From Thermoflexia bacterium (lineage in GTDB: Bacteria; Chloroflexota; Anaerolineae; B4-G1; SLSP01): a stretch of 21,235 bases of DNA. The notes beneath the pieces were generated by a model. That model had not been told where the DNA came from and searched no databases. It was given only the letters and a program-made list of their open reading frames with translations. Below are positions 1 through 7,153 of the stretch, piece by piece. The stretch covers positions 1-21,235 of the forward strand of contig JAUWHU010000227.1 in assembly GCA_030605705.1 (NCBI GenBank). Direction: 5' to 3'. Positions within the stretch are counted from its first letter, which is position 1; every line of letters starts with the position of its first letter. The position numbers and the translations under genes were made by a program.

Positions 1-192
1 GGTCACATCGCCGCGTTTGAACCCACGGTGACTTACGACATCGCTATGGTGAAAGGCTTAAAGAACGTCCTCTTCTCCGGTGAAGGGCTTTTCTTGGCGA
101 CCATAAAAGGGCCTGGGCGGATCTGGCTGCAGAGTATGCCACTTCCCAACTTAGCCAGGAAACTGGCGCGGTATCTGCCCACCAAAGGGTAA
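1..192 (+). CDS. AIM24 family protein (TIGR00266-like), C-terminal fragment
   Basis: The open frame runs from the window edge to TAA at 190-192 and encodes the last 63 residues. It reads GHIAAFEPTVTYDI, then GLKNVLFSGEGLFLATIKGP and GRIWLQSMPLPNLARKL. The GEGLF and GPG.VWLQS-type stretch is the C-terminal signature of the AIM24/TIGR00266 family, beta-rich proteins of poorly known function that in bacteria often sit near SPFH, PspA or tellurium-resistance-like envelope genes. The family call comes from motif recognition; the N-terminal part and the true length lie outside the window. The gene converges on the LiaF-like operon, with a perfect inverted repeat in the 69-nt gap. Confidence 0.75.
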   Translation, partial: GHIAAFEPTVTYDIAMVKGLKNVLFSGEGLFLATIKGPGRIWLQSMPLPNLARKLARYLPTKG

Positions 193-214
193 ATTGTTTT
201 GACAATGTAACATT

Positions 215-250
215 AGACCTCCGAGGCTCACAACCGAACCTCGGAGGTCT
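215..250. terminator. Perfect 12-bp inverted repeat between convergent genes
   Basis: The arms agacctccgagg (215-226) and cctcggaggtct (239-250) are exact reverse complements around a 12-nt loop. The repeat lies between the AIM24 stop (192) and the LiaF-like stop (262), where a bidirectional terminator would be expected. Neither side has a convincing T-run, so intrinsic termination is inferred. The arm sequence recurs as a compact palindrome at 1589-1603, which suggests a dispersed repeat family that may have been co-opted. Confidence 0.5.
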
Positions 251-261
251 GAGAAATACCC

Positions 262-1038
262 CTACCGGATATCTACTGACCCGACCCCGGTTTCAACCTC
301 GATCTCGACCCGGTTCTCCGCCGTCTCGAAGTCAGGCGACCGGTATGCCCCCTCTGTTTGGGGAAAGCGAACTCGATCCACGGTGATGGCGGCCAATCCA
401 CCTTTGGTTTGAATGTGGGCAGCGACCCCTTCGGGGACCAGCAGGGAGAGCGACGCCACGCCGGCCTTGATACTTACCCGCGTATGCCCAGCATGTGCCG
501 GCAGCCGCACCTCCGTCGAACTGGCCCCCGTGCGCAAGCGCAGCTCCGTCACGCGCAGGCCGGTCAGGTCCAGGCAGGCGTCGCTGGCGCCAACCACCAC
601 GTCGAGTGAGAGCGGGATCGCGTCGCTCAGGCCGACGGACCAATCGCGCCCGCCCGGCGTCCAGGGCCACTCCCCTCGAGGGGAGCGCAGCACAACGTGT
701 AGCCTCTGCCCCTCCCGGTGAATCTCGCGCTCCAGGCCGCCTCCAAAAGTTCCGTTGAGCAATTCCCCGGCCCCAACGTCGCCGTGAATGAGTAGTTGCC
801 CGGCTCCGTAGCGCACCTTGATGCGCGCTTCGTCCGCATCCTCCAACGGAATGACCAGCGCATCACCTGTGATCACGTTCGCCTTCCGCAACGCTCCCCA
901 GAGGATTCGGCCTCCCAGGGCAATCAAAAAGAGCGGCCAAAGAACGGTCCACACATCAAAATGAAAGAGGTTCCCCAGCAAGAACAGGAGGCCCGCAATG
1001 ATGAGCACACATCCCCAAAAAAGCTCGCGTCGTCGCAT
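262..1038 (-). CDS. LiaF-like membrane-anchored protein (LiaI/LiaF-type TM region plus beta-repeat C-terminus)
   Basis: 258 residues. Residues 1-8 are basic (MRRRELFW), followed by two hydrophobic segments at about 8-25 and 30-48 with the WPLFLIALG pattern of the LiaI-LiaF-like transmembrane region (DUF5668 type). Residues from about 60 to the end are soluble and rich in short beta-strand repeats (ITGDALVIPL, LDLTGLRVTELRLRTGASS, GVGSVDIR), as in the toast-rack / LiaF C-terminal fold. In Firmicutes LiaF restrains an envelope-stress two-component system; no histidine kinase or regulator is present here, so that role is not claimed. The ATG has a strong AGGAGG 6 nt upstream. It follows the 170-residue membrane gene by 18 nt in an apparent operon. 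Confidence 0.75.
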   Translation of the reverse strand: MRRRELFWGCVLIIAGLLFLLGNLFHFDVWTVLWPLFLIALGGRILWGALRKANVITGDALVIPLEDADEARIKVRYGAGQLLIHGDVGAGELLNGTFGGGLEREIHREGQRLHVVLRSPRGEWPWTPGGRDWSVGLSDAIPLSLDVVVGASDACLDLTGLRVTELRLRTGASSTEVRLPAHAGHTRVSIKAGVASLSLLVPEGVAAHIQTKGGLAAITVDRVRFPQTEGAYRSPDFETAENRVEIEVETGVGSVDIR

Positions 1039-1056
1039 ATCAAACCTCCTTGCTCA

Positions 1057-1569
1057 TCAAGAACGGCGTAGCAGCCCGCGAACGATTGTCCACAAACCCA
1101 CCAGGATCAAGAGAACCGGCCAATAATCTCCGAGAAGAGAAAATCCAAAGAACGAGCCGAAGATCAGGAACAGCACGACGCTGGTAGCAAGAGTCGAAAG
1201 GCCCTCCTTTATCGTCTTCCACCGCTCGCCTGCGGGGCCAAACAAACCGGAAATCATCCGCCCTACACCGACAAATCCGGGGATCAACGTCCAGGCAAAG
1301 GCCCAGCTATCCCAATTGCCGGTGGCGTTTTGCCAGTAGAGAATGCAGCCGATACCTCCGACAATGCAAGCCGGCACGGCCATATCCGGCTCACCCGTCA
1401 GCAGTCCGATGATCGCCAGCAAGATCCCCACGGCGATGACGTAAAACGGCCAGCGCCACACATCGAACCAGCTCTGCAGGTTCGGCACGAACTGCAGAGC
1501 CAGCAGGCAAACTCCGATCAGGACTAAGAGCGACCCGGCAATGAGATTGAAACGATTTCGTCTATTCAT
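1057..1569 (-). CDS. Small polytopic membrane protein, LiaI/DUF5668-like
   Basis: 170 residues from ATG at 1567-1569. This start is chosen over a longer in-frame one (1674) because AGGAGGG lies 6 nt before it, while the extra N-terminus would be translated out of repeat DNA. The sequence begins MNRRNRFNLIAGSLLVLIGV and has about five hydrophobic segments (roughly 8-26, 37-56, 64-80, 87-105, 130-165). It ends DYWPVLLILVGLWTIVRGLLRRS, where WPVLLILVG...RG resembles the LiaI-LiaF-like transmembrane repeat. It precedes the LiaF-like gene by 18 nt and the two are probably co-transcribed. Function is unknown; an envelope role is inferred from the pairing. Confidence 0.65.
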   Translation of the reverse strand: MNRRNRFNLIAGSLLVLIGVCLLALQFVPNLQSWFDVWRWPFYVIAVGILLAIIGLLTGEPDMAVPACIVGGIGCILYWQNATGNWDSWAFAWTLIPGFVGVGRMISGLFGPAGERWKTIKEGLSTLATSVVLFLIFGSFFGFSLLGDYWPVLLILVGLWTIVRGLLRRS

Positions 1570-1588
1570 AACATTCCCTCCTGAATTA

Positions 1589-1603
1589 AGACCTCCGAGG
1601 TCT
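1589..1603. repeat. Short palindrome agacctccgaggtct
   Basis: Seven-base arms (agacctc/gaggtct) flank one central C, 20 nt upstream of the start of the 170-residue membrane gene. The first 12 bases are identical to the left arm of the hairpin at 215-226, so this operon is flanked on both sides by the same motif. It could be a dispersed palindromic repeat or a protein-binding site; the sequence does not decide. Confidence 0.45.
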
Positions 1604-1619
1604 CCGGTAAGAGCTTCGT

Positions 1620-1752
1620 AAGTTGCCACCTGGACAGCTGAAGAGCATTTGGACACGGATTTCACGGATCGCACAGATTTCCTGTTGTTTTATCCGTAAA
1701 ATCCGTGTGAATCCGTGTCCTATTAAAGGTTTGGGTGCATAGGTAGCAACTT
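1620..1752. repeat. MITE-like element with terminal inverted repeats and cacggat core
   Basis: The ends aagttgccacct (1620-1631) and aggtagcaactt (1741-1752) are inverted repeats with one mismatch. Inside lies a hairpin core: ggacacggat (1651-1660) is the exact reverse complement of atccgtgtcc (1711-1720), with further cacggat/atccgtg units between. No coding potential is seen. Related cores occur at 2358-2450 and 18850-18890. The element sits between the Nudix gene and the membrane operon. Confidence 0.65.
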
Positions 1753-1827
1753 GGATTATCAAAACCGTATTAGATTTGAATGATAATACGAGCCACGGTC
1801 GGGAAGGTTGTACTAAATTGGCCCGTC

Positions 1828-2304
1828 CTACAAAAAAGCCTGTCGTGGATGATAAGGGTTGTCCGGCGCGGATGGGATCAGCGTATACGTCCCTTGCAAC
1901 ACCCGGCGAATGAGCCATTCGCACCACGGTTCAATGGGATCTTCCAAATCTGCTAACTCTTCCAGGGTGAAGTAAGCCGCGCGGTCAGTCTCCACCCCGC
2001 CGTCGGGCGTGGGTGTGCCGCTGACGTGGCGGCACAAGAAGATGACGCCCAACCACCCTGCCTGCGGCAAGTTCTGGACGCCCAGCAGCCCTTCCACCTC
2101 GGCGCTGACGCCCCCCTCCTCCTGTGTCTCCCGCAGCGCGGCGACCTCCGGCGCTTCCCCCTGATCAACTAAGCCCCAGGGGATGCTCCATTGCCCGGCG
2201 AGAGATTGTCCCCGCGCCTGCCGTATCAGCAAAGCCGCGTCTCCTTTCAGGACGACCGCGCCGACGCAGACGGCCATCTTGGGAGGCCAATCATGTTCTG
2301 CCAT
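1828..2304 (-). CDS. Nudix hydrolase
   Basis: 158 residues. ATG at 2302-2304 is preferred to a TTG seven codons upstream because AGGAG lies 5 nt before it. The Nudix box is complete: G-LVDQG-E-(7)-RETQEEGGV matches GX5EX7REUXEEXGU, which holds the Mg2+-binding glutamates that hydrolyse nucleoside diphosphates linked to another moiety. An N-terminal AVCVGAVVLKGDAALLIRQ strand and WSIPWG before the box are typical. The substrate cannot be read from the sequence; ADP-ribose-, NADH- or dNTP-type are all possible. It stands alone between two repeat elements, with no operon partner. Confidence 0.88.
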   Translation of the reverse strand: MAEHDWPPKMAVCVGAVVLKGDAALLIRQARGQSLAGQWSIPWGLVDQGEAPEVAALRETQEEGGVSAEVEGLLGVQNLPQAGWLGVIFLCRHVSGTPTPDGGVETDRAAYFTLEELADLEDPIEPWCEWLIRRVLQGTYTLIPSAPDNPYHPRQAFL

Positions 2305-2357
2305 GCGTGCTCCTACTTTAGGCAAGAGAATTATTCCTCAATAAAAACGGGGAGCTT

Positions 2358-2450
2358 TTGGACACGGATATCACGGATCAGCACGGATTTTTCCTTGTTT
2401 TTTACAAAAATATCCGTGTAGTCCGTGAAAATCCGCGTCCAATTTCTGGT
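2358..2450. repeat. Second cacggat hairpin element
   Basis: The left part starts ttggacacgg (2358) and carries several cacggat units; the right part ends in atccgcgtccaatttctggt at 2431-2450. The arms ggacacggat (2360-2369) and atccgcgtcc (2431-2440) pair with one mismatch. The right 29 nt (2422-2450) match 18850-18878 exactly in reverse complement. The element ends 5 nt from the stop codon of the nitroreductase gene, so its transcript could form a 3'-end hairpin. Confidence 0.7.
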
Positions 2451-2455
2451 TTCGT

Positions 2456-3037
2456 TTATTCAGGAACAGCTCTAAGAATCAGGTCATCCAACGCCCGTTT
2501 GGGAACGTGATGGACGCCATCGTCATCCCGCCAATACTTGATGTCCCCGTCCGCACCCACCGGATCAATCACGACGATTTCTCCGGCCTGACCCAGGGCC
2601 AGCACCAGCAGGATTTCGTAACGCGCGGGGATGTCTAAAGCTTCCCGTAGCGCGGGGCGGTCAATGGAGGCGATCATGCAACCGTTCAGCCCTCGCTCCG
2701 TCGCGCCCAACATGATGCTCTGCGCGGCGATCCCGTGATCCACGCCGAATCTCATGTTGATCTCCGTATCGCCTAAGATAACGATATACGCCGCCGGACG
2801 CTCGCCTTCCGCCGGGCCGGACCAGTCCTTGAGATACCCCGCCCACCTGAGACAGGGAAAAATGCGCGCGTTGGTTTCCGCGTCGGCGGAGAGCACGAAC
2901 TTGAGCGGCTGGCGATTGCTCCCCGAGGCGGAGAGCCGCGCCAGGTCCACCAGCTCGCGCAACGTGGCCCTATCCACCGCGACTTCCTGGTGAAAACGGC
3001 GGATACTGCGGTTTTTGGTGATCAAATCTTTGAGCAT
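2456..3037 (-). CDS. Nitroreductase family protein
   Basis: 193 residues, the usual size for compact FMN-dependent nitroreductases. The N-terminal RSIRRF (10-15) is the conserved FMN-phosphate-binding start of the family, and GSNRQPLKFV (about 39-48) is its second flavin-contact segment. IAAQSIMLGATERGLNGCMI (about 104-123) corresponds to the core helix with the A.Q..mLaA...GlG pattern. Such enzymes reduce nitro-aromatics, quinones or enones with NAD(P)H, or act on FMN-related substrates; the physiological substrate is not evident. ATG at 3035-3037 has GGAGGA about 4 nt upstream. It lies between repeat arrays with no close partner. Confidence 0.85.
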   Translation of the reverse strand: MLKDLITKNRSIRRFHQEVAVDRATLRELVDLARLSASGSNRQPLKFVLSADAETNARIFPCLRWAGYLKDWSGPAEGERPAAYIVILGDTEINMRFGVDHGIAAQSIMLGATERGLNGCMIASIDRPALREALDIPARYEILLVLALGQAGEIVVIDPVGADGDIKYWRDDDGVHHVPKRALDDLILRAVPE

Positions 3038-3063
3038 ATCGTCCTCCGATATTTTGAGTGTCT

Positions 3064-3130
3064 CAGCGTCTTAGCGACATGGCGTTCCAGCGTCTTAGCG
3101 TCCCAGCGTCTTAGCGACATGGCGTTCCAG
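3064..3130. repeat. Direct repeat of cagcgtcttagc units
   Basis: A 27-nt unit beginning cagcgtcttagcgacatggc occurs exactly at 3064-3090 and 3104-3130, with a shortened cagcgtcttagcgtc unit (3088-3102) between. Related units (cagcgtttcagcgtcccagc) occur at 21061-21088. The array is non-coding and sits between the nitroreductase start and the transglutaminase stop. Confidence 0.75.
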
Positions 3131-3190
3131 TGACTATTCTACGACTCTCTTCTCTCTATCTCCTCACTCCCCACTCCTCACCCCCTCGCT

Positions 3191-5686
3191 TCACCATCCG
3201 CCGTAAGGGTGCGGCAGGACGTAGGGTTCCCTGGCCGGTTCCATGCCCCGTCCACCGGTGAGCGTCAGCTCCAGGCGAGTGGGCCGCCGTCCCCAGAGCC
3301 GCGCCAGCCATAACCGCCACCGTAACTTCCGCCAGATTCTCAGTGCGGCATCGCGGCCGGCGGCTTCTGGCGGCTGGCGCGTGTACCACGTCTGCACGTA
3401 GGTCTCCGTCAGGCTGTGAATTTCCTCGCCGGCAGGGAGCAGCCAGCCTGCCCGGTCTCGCTGACCGGCGATCTCCTGCACACACTGCGCCAACGCCCCG
3501 GCGAATTCGTAGGGGGTATCGCCCCGGTACATCTCTACGTCCAGCCGTTGGCCCCAGCGACGGAGACGCCGGTACAGGAACGTCGTCACCTGGGCCGGCG
3601 GACGGGTACGCAGCCACAGCAGCTCCAGCTGCGCCTGGATTAGCAAACCCAGGGCTGCGGCAACCCCGCATCCTAAAAGCACTAAATACCAGTAGCGCAC
3701 CAGGGGGCCGGGAGGGGAAGGCGGCGGGCGCAGCGGTTCCTGCGGCTCCGGCCAGATGATAGGTTCAACCTCCGTGGGTCGCTCCAGGGGCGGATAGCCT
3801 CCTGTCGGCTCAAAGATGATCCAGCCGTAATCCGGGAAATAGATTTCCGTCCAGGCGTGGGAGTCGGCTTCCGTGACGATGTAACGGGCCTCGGCAGCAT
3901 CGTAGGTGCCGCTGGCGTAGCCGATCGCCAGCCGGGCGGGCAGGCCCGCCGCCCGCGCCAACACGGTCATCGCCGTGGCGTAGTAGTCGCAATACCCTTT
4001 TCGCAAATCGAAGAGAAAATAGTCGGCGATGTCCCGCTTGAAGGGCGGCTGGGGCACGTCCAAGGTGTAGGGGTAATTCTCCCGCAGATAACGCTCGATG
4101 GCGAGAGCGCGCTCGTAGGGCGTCGGCTCCGTCGCCGTAAGGTCGCGCCCCAGGGCCAACACACGCTCCGGTATCTCGTCAGGCAACATCAGGTAACGTT
4201 CCATTAGCCAGTCAGGATAGTCGCTGCCGGCGGCCCGCAATTCCTCCGCACCCACCACGGGAACCAGGGAGTCAACGCGATAAACAGGCGCCTCCATGAG
4301 CGCGGCGAAAATATCTCCCGGCGGATGCCAGGCGACGCGGTAACGCTGGTCTGCGGCGACTAAGGTTCCGGCCATGTGCAGCAGCTCTCCCGTCTCCCCC
4401 AGGACCTCCACTTCCTGCCGTACCAGGCGCCGGTGGAGATGGATGGGGCTGTGAACTTGCTCACCGGCATCGTAATCCAGTACCTGGACGTGAGAGGCAT
4501 ACCAACCCTGACCGCCGTAAATATCGTAGGCGACGCTGCGCCAGTAGTAGCGATACGGCTCCACGGTAGGAGAAAGTTCCTGTGTGGGCGTCAGGTCGCC
4601 GGTACGGATGACCATCACGACACGGCGGCTCAGCTCCGGCCCCGAACCGATGAGATGGCGGCGGGGCAGACCGCCGGCGCGGGCGCGATCCACGGAGCTG
4701 GGCTGTTTGATCGGCGCCGGCGTCTGGTACAGCCCTAAGGATTCGGCGACGGCTTCGGTGTCCTCGTGACGTTGTACCGTGATCTCGCGGGTAAAATCCA
4801 GGATGTCCCGGATGGAGATGGACGGTATCAACGCGGAGAGCATGAGCACCACGATGACGATCCCGCTGGTGAACCAGAAGAGCTCCTGCCAGAGATCTCG
4901 TGAGAAATCAATGGCGTTCCGCCTCCAGGCACGCTCGCGCTCATCGTAATTGACCACCGCCATGAGCATGAGCGTCGGCCCGATCAAGAGCAACAGGATG
5001 TAGGGAGCGCCCCACACGTAAGAGATCGCCGTGACCGCCAGCACCCCCGCCGGCGTGACGGCCAGCAGGGGCCTGTGGTGCCGGCGCACCATCCAGCCGG
5101 CCCAGGCCGCTGCCAGCCAGAGCAACAGTCCCCAGAAGACCATCGCCGCCACCGGATCGTAGAGGGAGTTACCTTTGAGCAAATCGCTCAACCATCCGCA
5201 AGTGCGAGTCAGCAGCGTGCTCACAGCCGTCCCCAGCTCCGCAGAAATCCGCAGCAGGGGCGTCGGATCGGGAGGACTTAATTGCTGCCAGGCGGCGGAA
5301 TCGCGCAGCAGGGCCAGGAGGGAGCGGCTGCCGGCGGCCACGAAGGTCAGCCAGGCGCGCTGCAATGACCAGAGGAGGCGATCCAGACGGCCCACGCGCC
5401 CCAGCACCGCCATGAGACCCAGGAACACAGCCCAGCAGCTTGCCCCTGTCCTGCCAATGGAGGAGCGTCCCAAGAACCAGCCCACCAGCATCGCCAGCGT
5501 GACCACGAGCCAGAGCAATTTCACGTCGAGGCCACGCACGACGTTGGCAATGCCCTGGGAGACGCTGAACAACACCATGACCAACAAGGCGAGCATCAGC
5601 AGATTCCGCATCCCCAGCACCCTGACGAGGGCGCGCAGGGGGTTTCTGAATGGGGAGGGCGCCAATGTGGATTCCTGGTTACTCAT
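3191..5686 (-). CDS. Transglutaminase-like membrane protein (TgpA/DUF3488 type)
   Basis: 831 residues from ATG at 5684-5686, whose last bases overlap the DUF58 stop (ATGA); GGAGGA lies 7 nt upstream, so a GTG five codons earlier is rejected. About six to seven hydrophobic segments fill residues 25-300, followed by an extracytoplasmic region. The transglutaminase core lies near 520-640, with Cys566 in KGYCDYYATAMTVLARAAGLP and His610 in SHAWTEIYFPDYGW; the usual third-residue site reads FEPT, giving Glu where Asp is common. A Pro-rich linker and a last TM (about 665-685) lead to a DUF4129-like cytoplasmic tail. TgpA-like proteins are membrane proteases or cross-linking-type enzymes; the substrate is unknown. 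It forms a cluster with DUF58 and moxR. Confidence 0.88.
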   Translation of the reverse strand: MSNQESTLAPSPFRNPLRALVRVLGMRNLLMLALLVMVLFSVSQGIANVVRGLDVKLLWLVVTLAMLVGWFLGRSSIGRTGASCWAVFLGLMAVLGRVGRLDRLLWSLQRAWLTFVAAGSRSLLALLRDSAAWQQLSPPDPTPLLRISAELGTAVSTLLTRTCGWLSDLLKGNSLYDPVAAMVFWGLLLWLAAAWAGWMVRRHHRPLLAVTPAGVLAVTAISYVWGAPYILLLLIGPTLMLMAVVNYDERERAWRRNAIDFSRDLWQELFWFTSGIVIVVLMLSALIPSISIRDILDFTREITVQRHEDTEAVAESLGLYQTPAPIKQPSSVDRARAGGLPRRHLIGSGPELSRRVVMVIRTGDLTPTQELSPTVEPYRYYWRSVAYDIYGGQGWYASHVQVLDYDAGEQVHSPIHLHRRLVRQEVEVLGETGELLHMAGTLVAADQRYRVAWHPPGDIFAALMEAPVYRVDSLVPVVGAEELRAAGSDYPDWLMERYLMLPDEIPERVLALGRDLTATEPTPYERALAIERYLRENYPYTLDVPQPPFKRDIADYFLFDLRKGYCDYYATAMTVLARAAGLPARLAIGYASGTYDAAEARYIVTEADSHAWTEIYFPDYGWIIFEPTGGYPPLERPTEVEPIIWPEPQEPLRPPPSPPGPLVRYWYLVLLGCGVAAALGLLIQAQLELLWLRTRPPAQVTTFLYRRLRRWGQRLDVEMYRGDTPYEFAGALAQCVQEIAGQRDRAGWLLPAGEEIHSLTETYVQTWYTRQPPEAAGRDAALRIWRKLRWRLWLARLWGRRPTRLELTLTGGRGMEPAREPYVLPHPYGGW

Positions 5687-6981
5687 CCGAGTGTCCTCCA
5701 CGCGGCAGGAGCGGAGCGGCGTACCGGGACGACTTTGCCGGCGCCCAGCACTTTATATTCCCATTGCCCTCGTCTGCCGGGGCGCGCTTCAGGCATCTCC
5801 AACAAATCATGTGTGATGGTAGTGTGCGCGACGCCCAACTGCGTGAGCAAGTCCTTGACGGGAGCGATGTTTCTCTCCCCGCCAAAGGAGACCGGATCGA
5901 GCAGCAAAACGGTCGGCACGGCGCCGCGCCGCAGCAAAGGCAACAGGTCTTCCACCCAGCGAACATCGGTCGAAGCGGTGATAATGATCATGCTGATGCG
6001 TTGTCCTAGCATGGGTCGCACTCGCGCCAACAGCTCCGAGAGAGGACGTGAACCTTGTTTGACAAGAGCCAACGCGCGCAGGATTTCCCAGCGCTGGCCT
6101 TCCCCTTCGCGTGGCGGAAGCCAAAGCAGCTCCCGTCCGTGGACCATCAACCCCACCGGTCGCCGCGCTTTGATACCCCGGTCGGCCAGGGAGGCGGCTA
6201 AGATCACCCCGAGCTCTGCCGTGGAGTCGTCGGCCTCACCGGCCTGGACGTGCCGGTCCATGTCCAACAGGATCCACCAGTCGCCGGCGGGCGTGCTATC
6301 GAAGAGCCGCACAAAGAGTTCGTCACGCCGCGCCGACGTTTTCCAGTGGATGGAGCGGAGGCTATCCCCCGGCGCGTACTGGCGGACAGTGGACGCGGCA
6401 ACGGTGCGTTCAAAGGCGTTGCGTCTCGGCCGGCCCTCCCCAACGTTGCCGCCAGGCGCGACCTCGATGGTGGGCAACGGCACGATGGGGGGCAGCACTA
6501 ACAGCGGCATGGTGCTGGGATACTCCAGCGTGAGAGTGTAAACTCCAAAAGGATCGCCCGTGCAGAGGCTGGTGGGGCCTAAGTAGAAAAGTCCCCGGCG
6601 GCTGCAGACGGAATCCTTGTGCCAGCGGATGAAACTTCCTCCATCAACACCGGTGCCCCGGCTGGCGTCGTAGTGGGGCAGCGTCGAGCCGTCGCCGATC
6701 TCGACCCAGAGAGCCGGGAACCGGCCCGCGTTGTGCAGCGCGAACCGCTCGATGAGGCGGTCGCCCACCTGCACCCACCCGAAGCGCATCTCGCGGGTGA
6801 GTCGCAGGCCGCGCGCTAAGGAAAACGTCCACAGCGTGCTGAGTAGCCACGTGCTTCCCATCCCTACCAGCAGGATCATCCAGCCTTTGTAGGGTGTGAG
6901 CAGCTGAGAAACCAGCACCATCACCACCAACAAGGGCAAAATCCGGCTACGCAGCTGCCATTTGGGCTTGGGTAAGTCCAT
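5683..6981 (-). CDS. DUF58 domain-containing protein
   Basis: 432 residues. Two hydrophobic segments at about 13-28 and 33-52 anchor it. The DUF58 signature appears as VRQYAPGDSLRSIHWKTSAR, followed by LFVRLFD and, after a short gap, WWILLDMDRH, a VWA-like strand with an acidic DxD-type end. The family is almost always encoded with MoxR ATPases and often with transglutaminase-like proteins, as here, and is thought to be the MoxR partner. The stop TGA overlaps the ATG of the transglutaminase gene by 4 nt, so translational coupling is likely. Only a weak AGGGA precedes the ATG (6979-6981). A repeat element occupies the 167-nt gap to moxR. Confidence 0.9.
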   Translation of the reverse strand: MDLPKPKWQLRSRILPLLVVMVLVSQLLTPYKGWMILLVGMGSTWLLSTLWTFSLARGLRLTREMRFGWVQVGDRLIERFALHNAGRFPALWVEIGDGSTLPHYDASRGTGVDGGSFIRWHKDSVCSRRGLFYLGPTSLCTGDPFGVYTLTLEYPSTMPLLVLPPIVPLPTIEVAPGGNVGEGRPRRNAFERTVAASTVRQYAPGDSLRSIHWKTSARRDELFVRLFDSTPAGDWWILLDMDRHVQAGEADDSTAELGVILAASLADRGIKARRPVGLMVHGRELLWLPPREGEGQRWEILRALALVKQGSRPLSELLARVRPMLGQRISMIIITASTDVRWVEDLLPLLRRGAVPTVLLLDPVSFGGERNIAPVKDLLTQLGVAHTTITHDLLEMPEARPGRRGQWEYKVLGAGKVVPVRRSAPAAWRTLG

Positions 6982-6993
6982 ATCTCTATCCCT

Positions 6994-7127
6994 AACCTGG
7001 CAAAGCCAGAACCAAAAAGGAAATTCACCACAGAGGCACGGAGGGCACAGAGTTTTCTTGTTTCTCTCTATGTTCTCTGTGGTAAAATTCTTGTTTTTTG
7101 TACCAGGATTTGATTGTTAAGTGCCTA
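6994..7127. repeat. Hairpin repeat element, copy 1 (between moxR and DUF58)
   Basis: The left end aacctggcaaagccagaacc (6994-7013) and the right 49 nt (7079-7127) match a second copy at 8345-8493; the right parts agree at 46 of 49 positions. Inside, caccacagag (7027-7036) and ctctgtggt (7075-7083) are inverted. The centre differs between copies. It is non-coding and lies in the intergenic gap of an otherwise tight cluster. Confidence 0.7.
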
Positions 7128-7153
7128 TCTCTATCTCTGTCTCTGTCTCTATC
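7126..7153. repeat. Hexanucleotide tract (tatctc/tgtctc) spanning the moxR stop codon
   Basis: Four consecutive hexamers, tatctc tatctc tgtctc tgtctc, run from 7126 to 7149 and are followed by tatcgg. The minus-strand moxR stop (TAG, 7149-7151) falls at the edge of the tract. Similar tatctctatc occurs at 6981-6990. Unit gain or loss would mostly change the downstream untranslated sequence. Confidence 0.7.

Noticed and set aside
1570..1674. N-terminal extension of the 170-residue membrane protein
   Set aside because: It would be translated from repeat DNA and has no ribosome-binding site, whereas ATG 1567-1569 has AGGAGGG at ideal spacing.
3064..3130. Possible CRISPR array in the direct repeats
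   Set aside because: Only two full units with a 13-nt gap made of the same unit; no spacers of regular length and no cas genes.
5175..6541. Long plus-strand frames (213 and 268 codons) opposite the transglutaminase and DUF58 genes
   Set aside because: The minus-strand proteins have full family motifs; the antisense frames are Ser/Arg/Pro-rich shadows.
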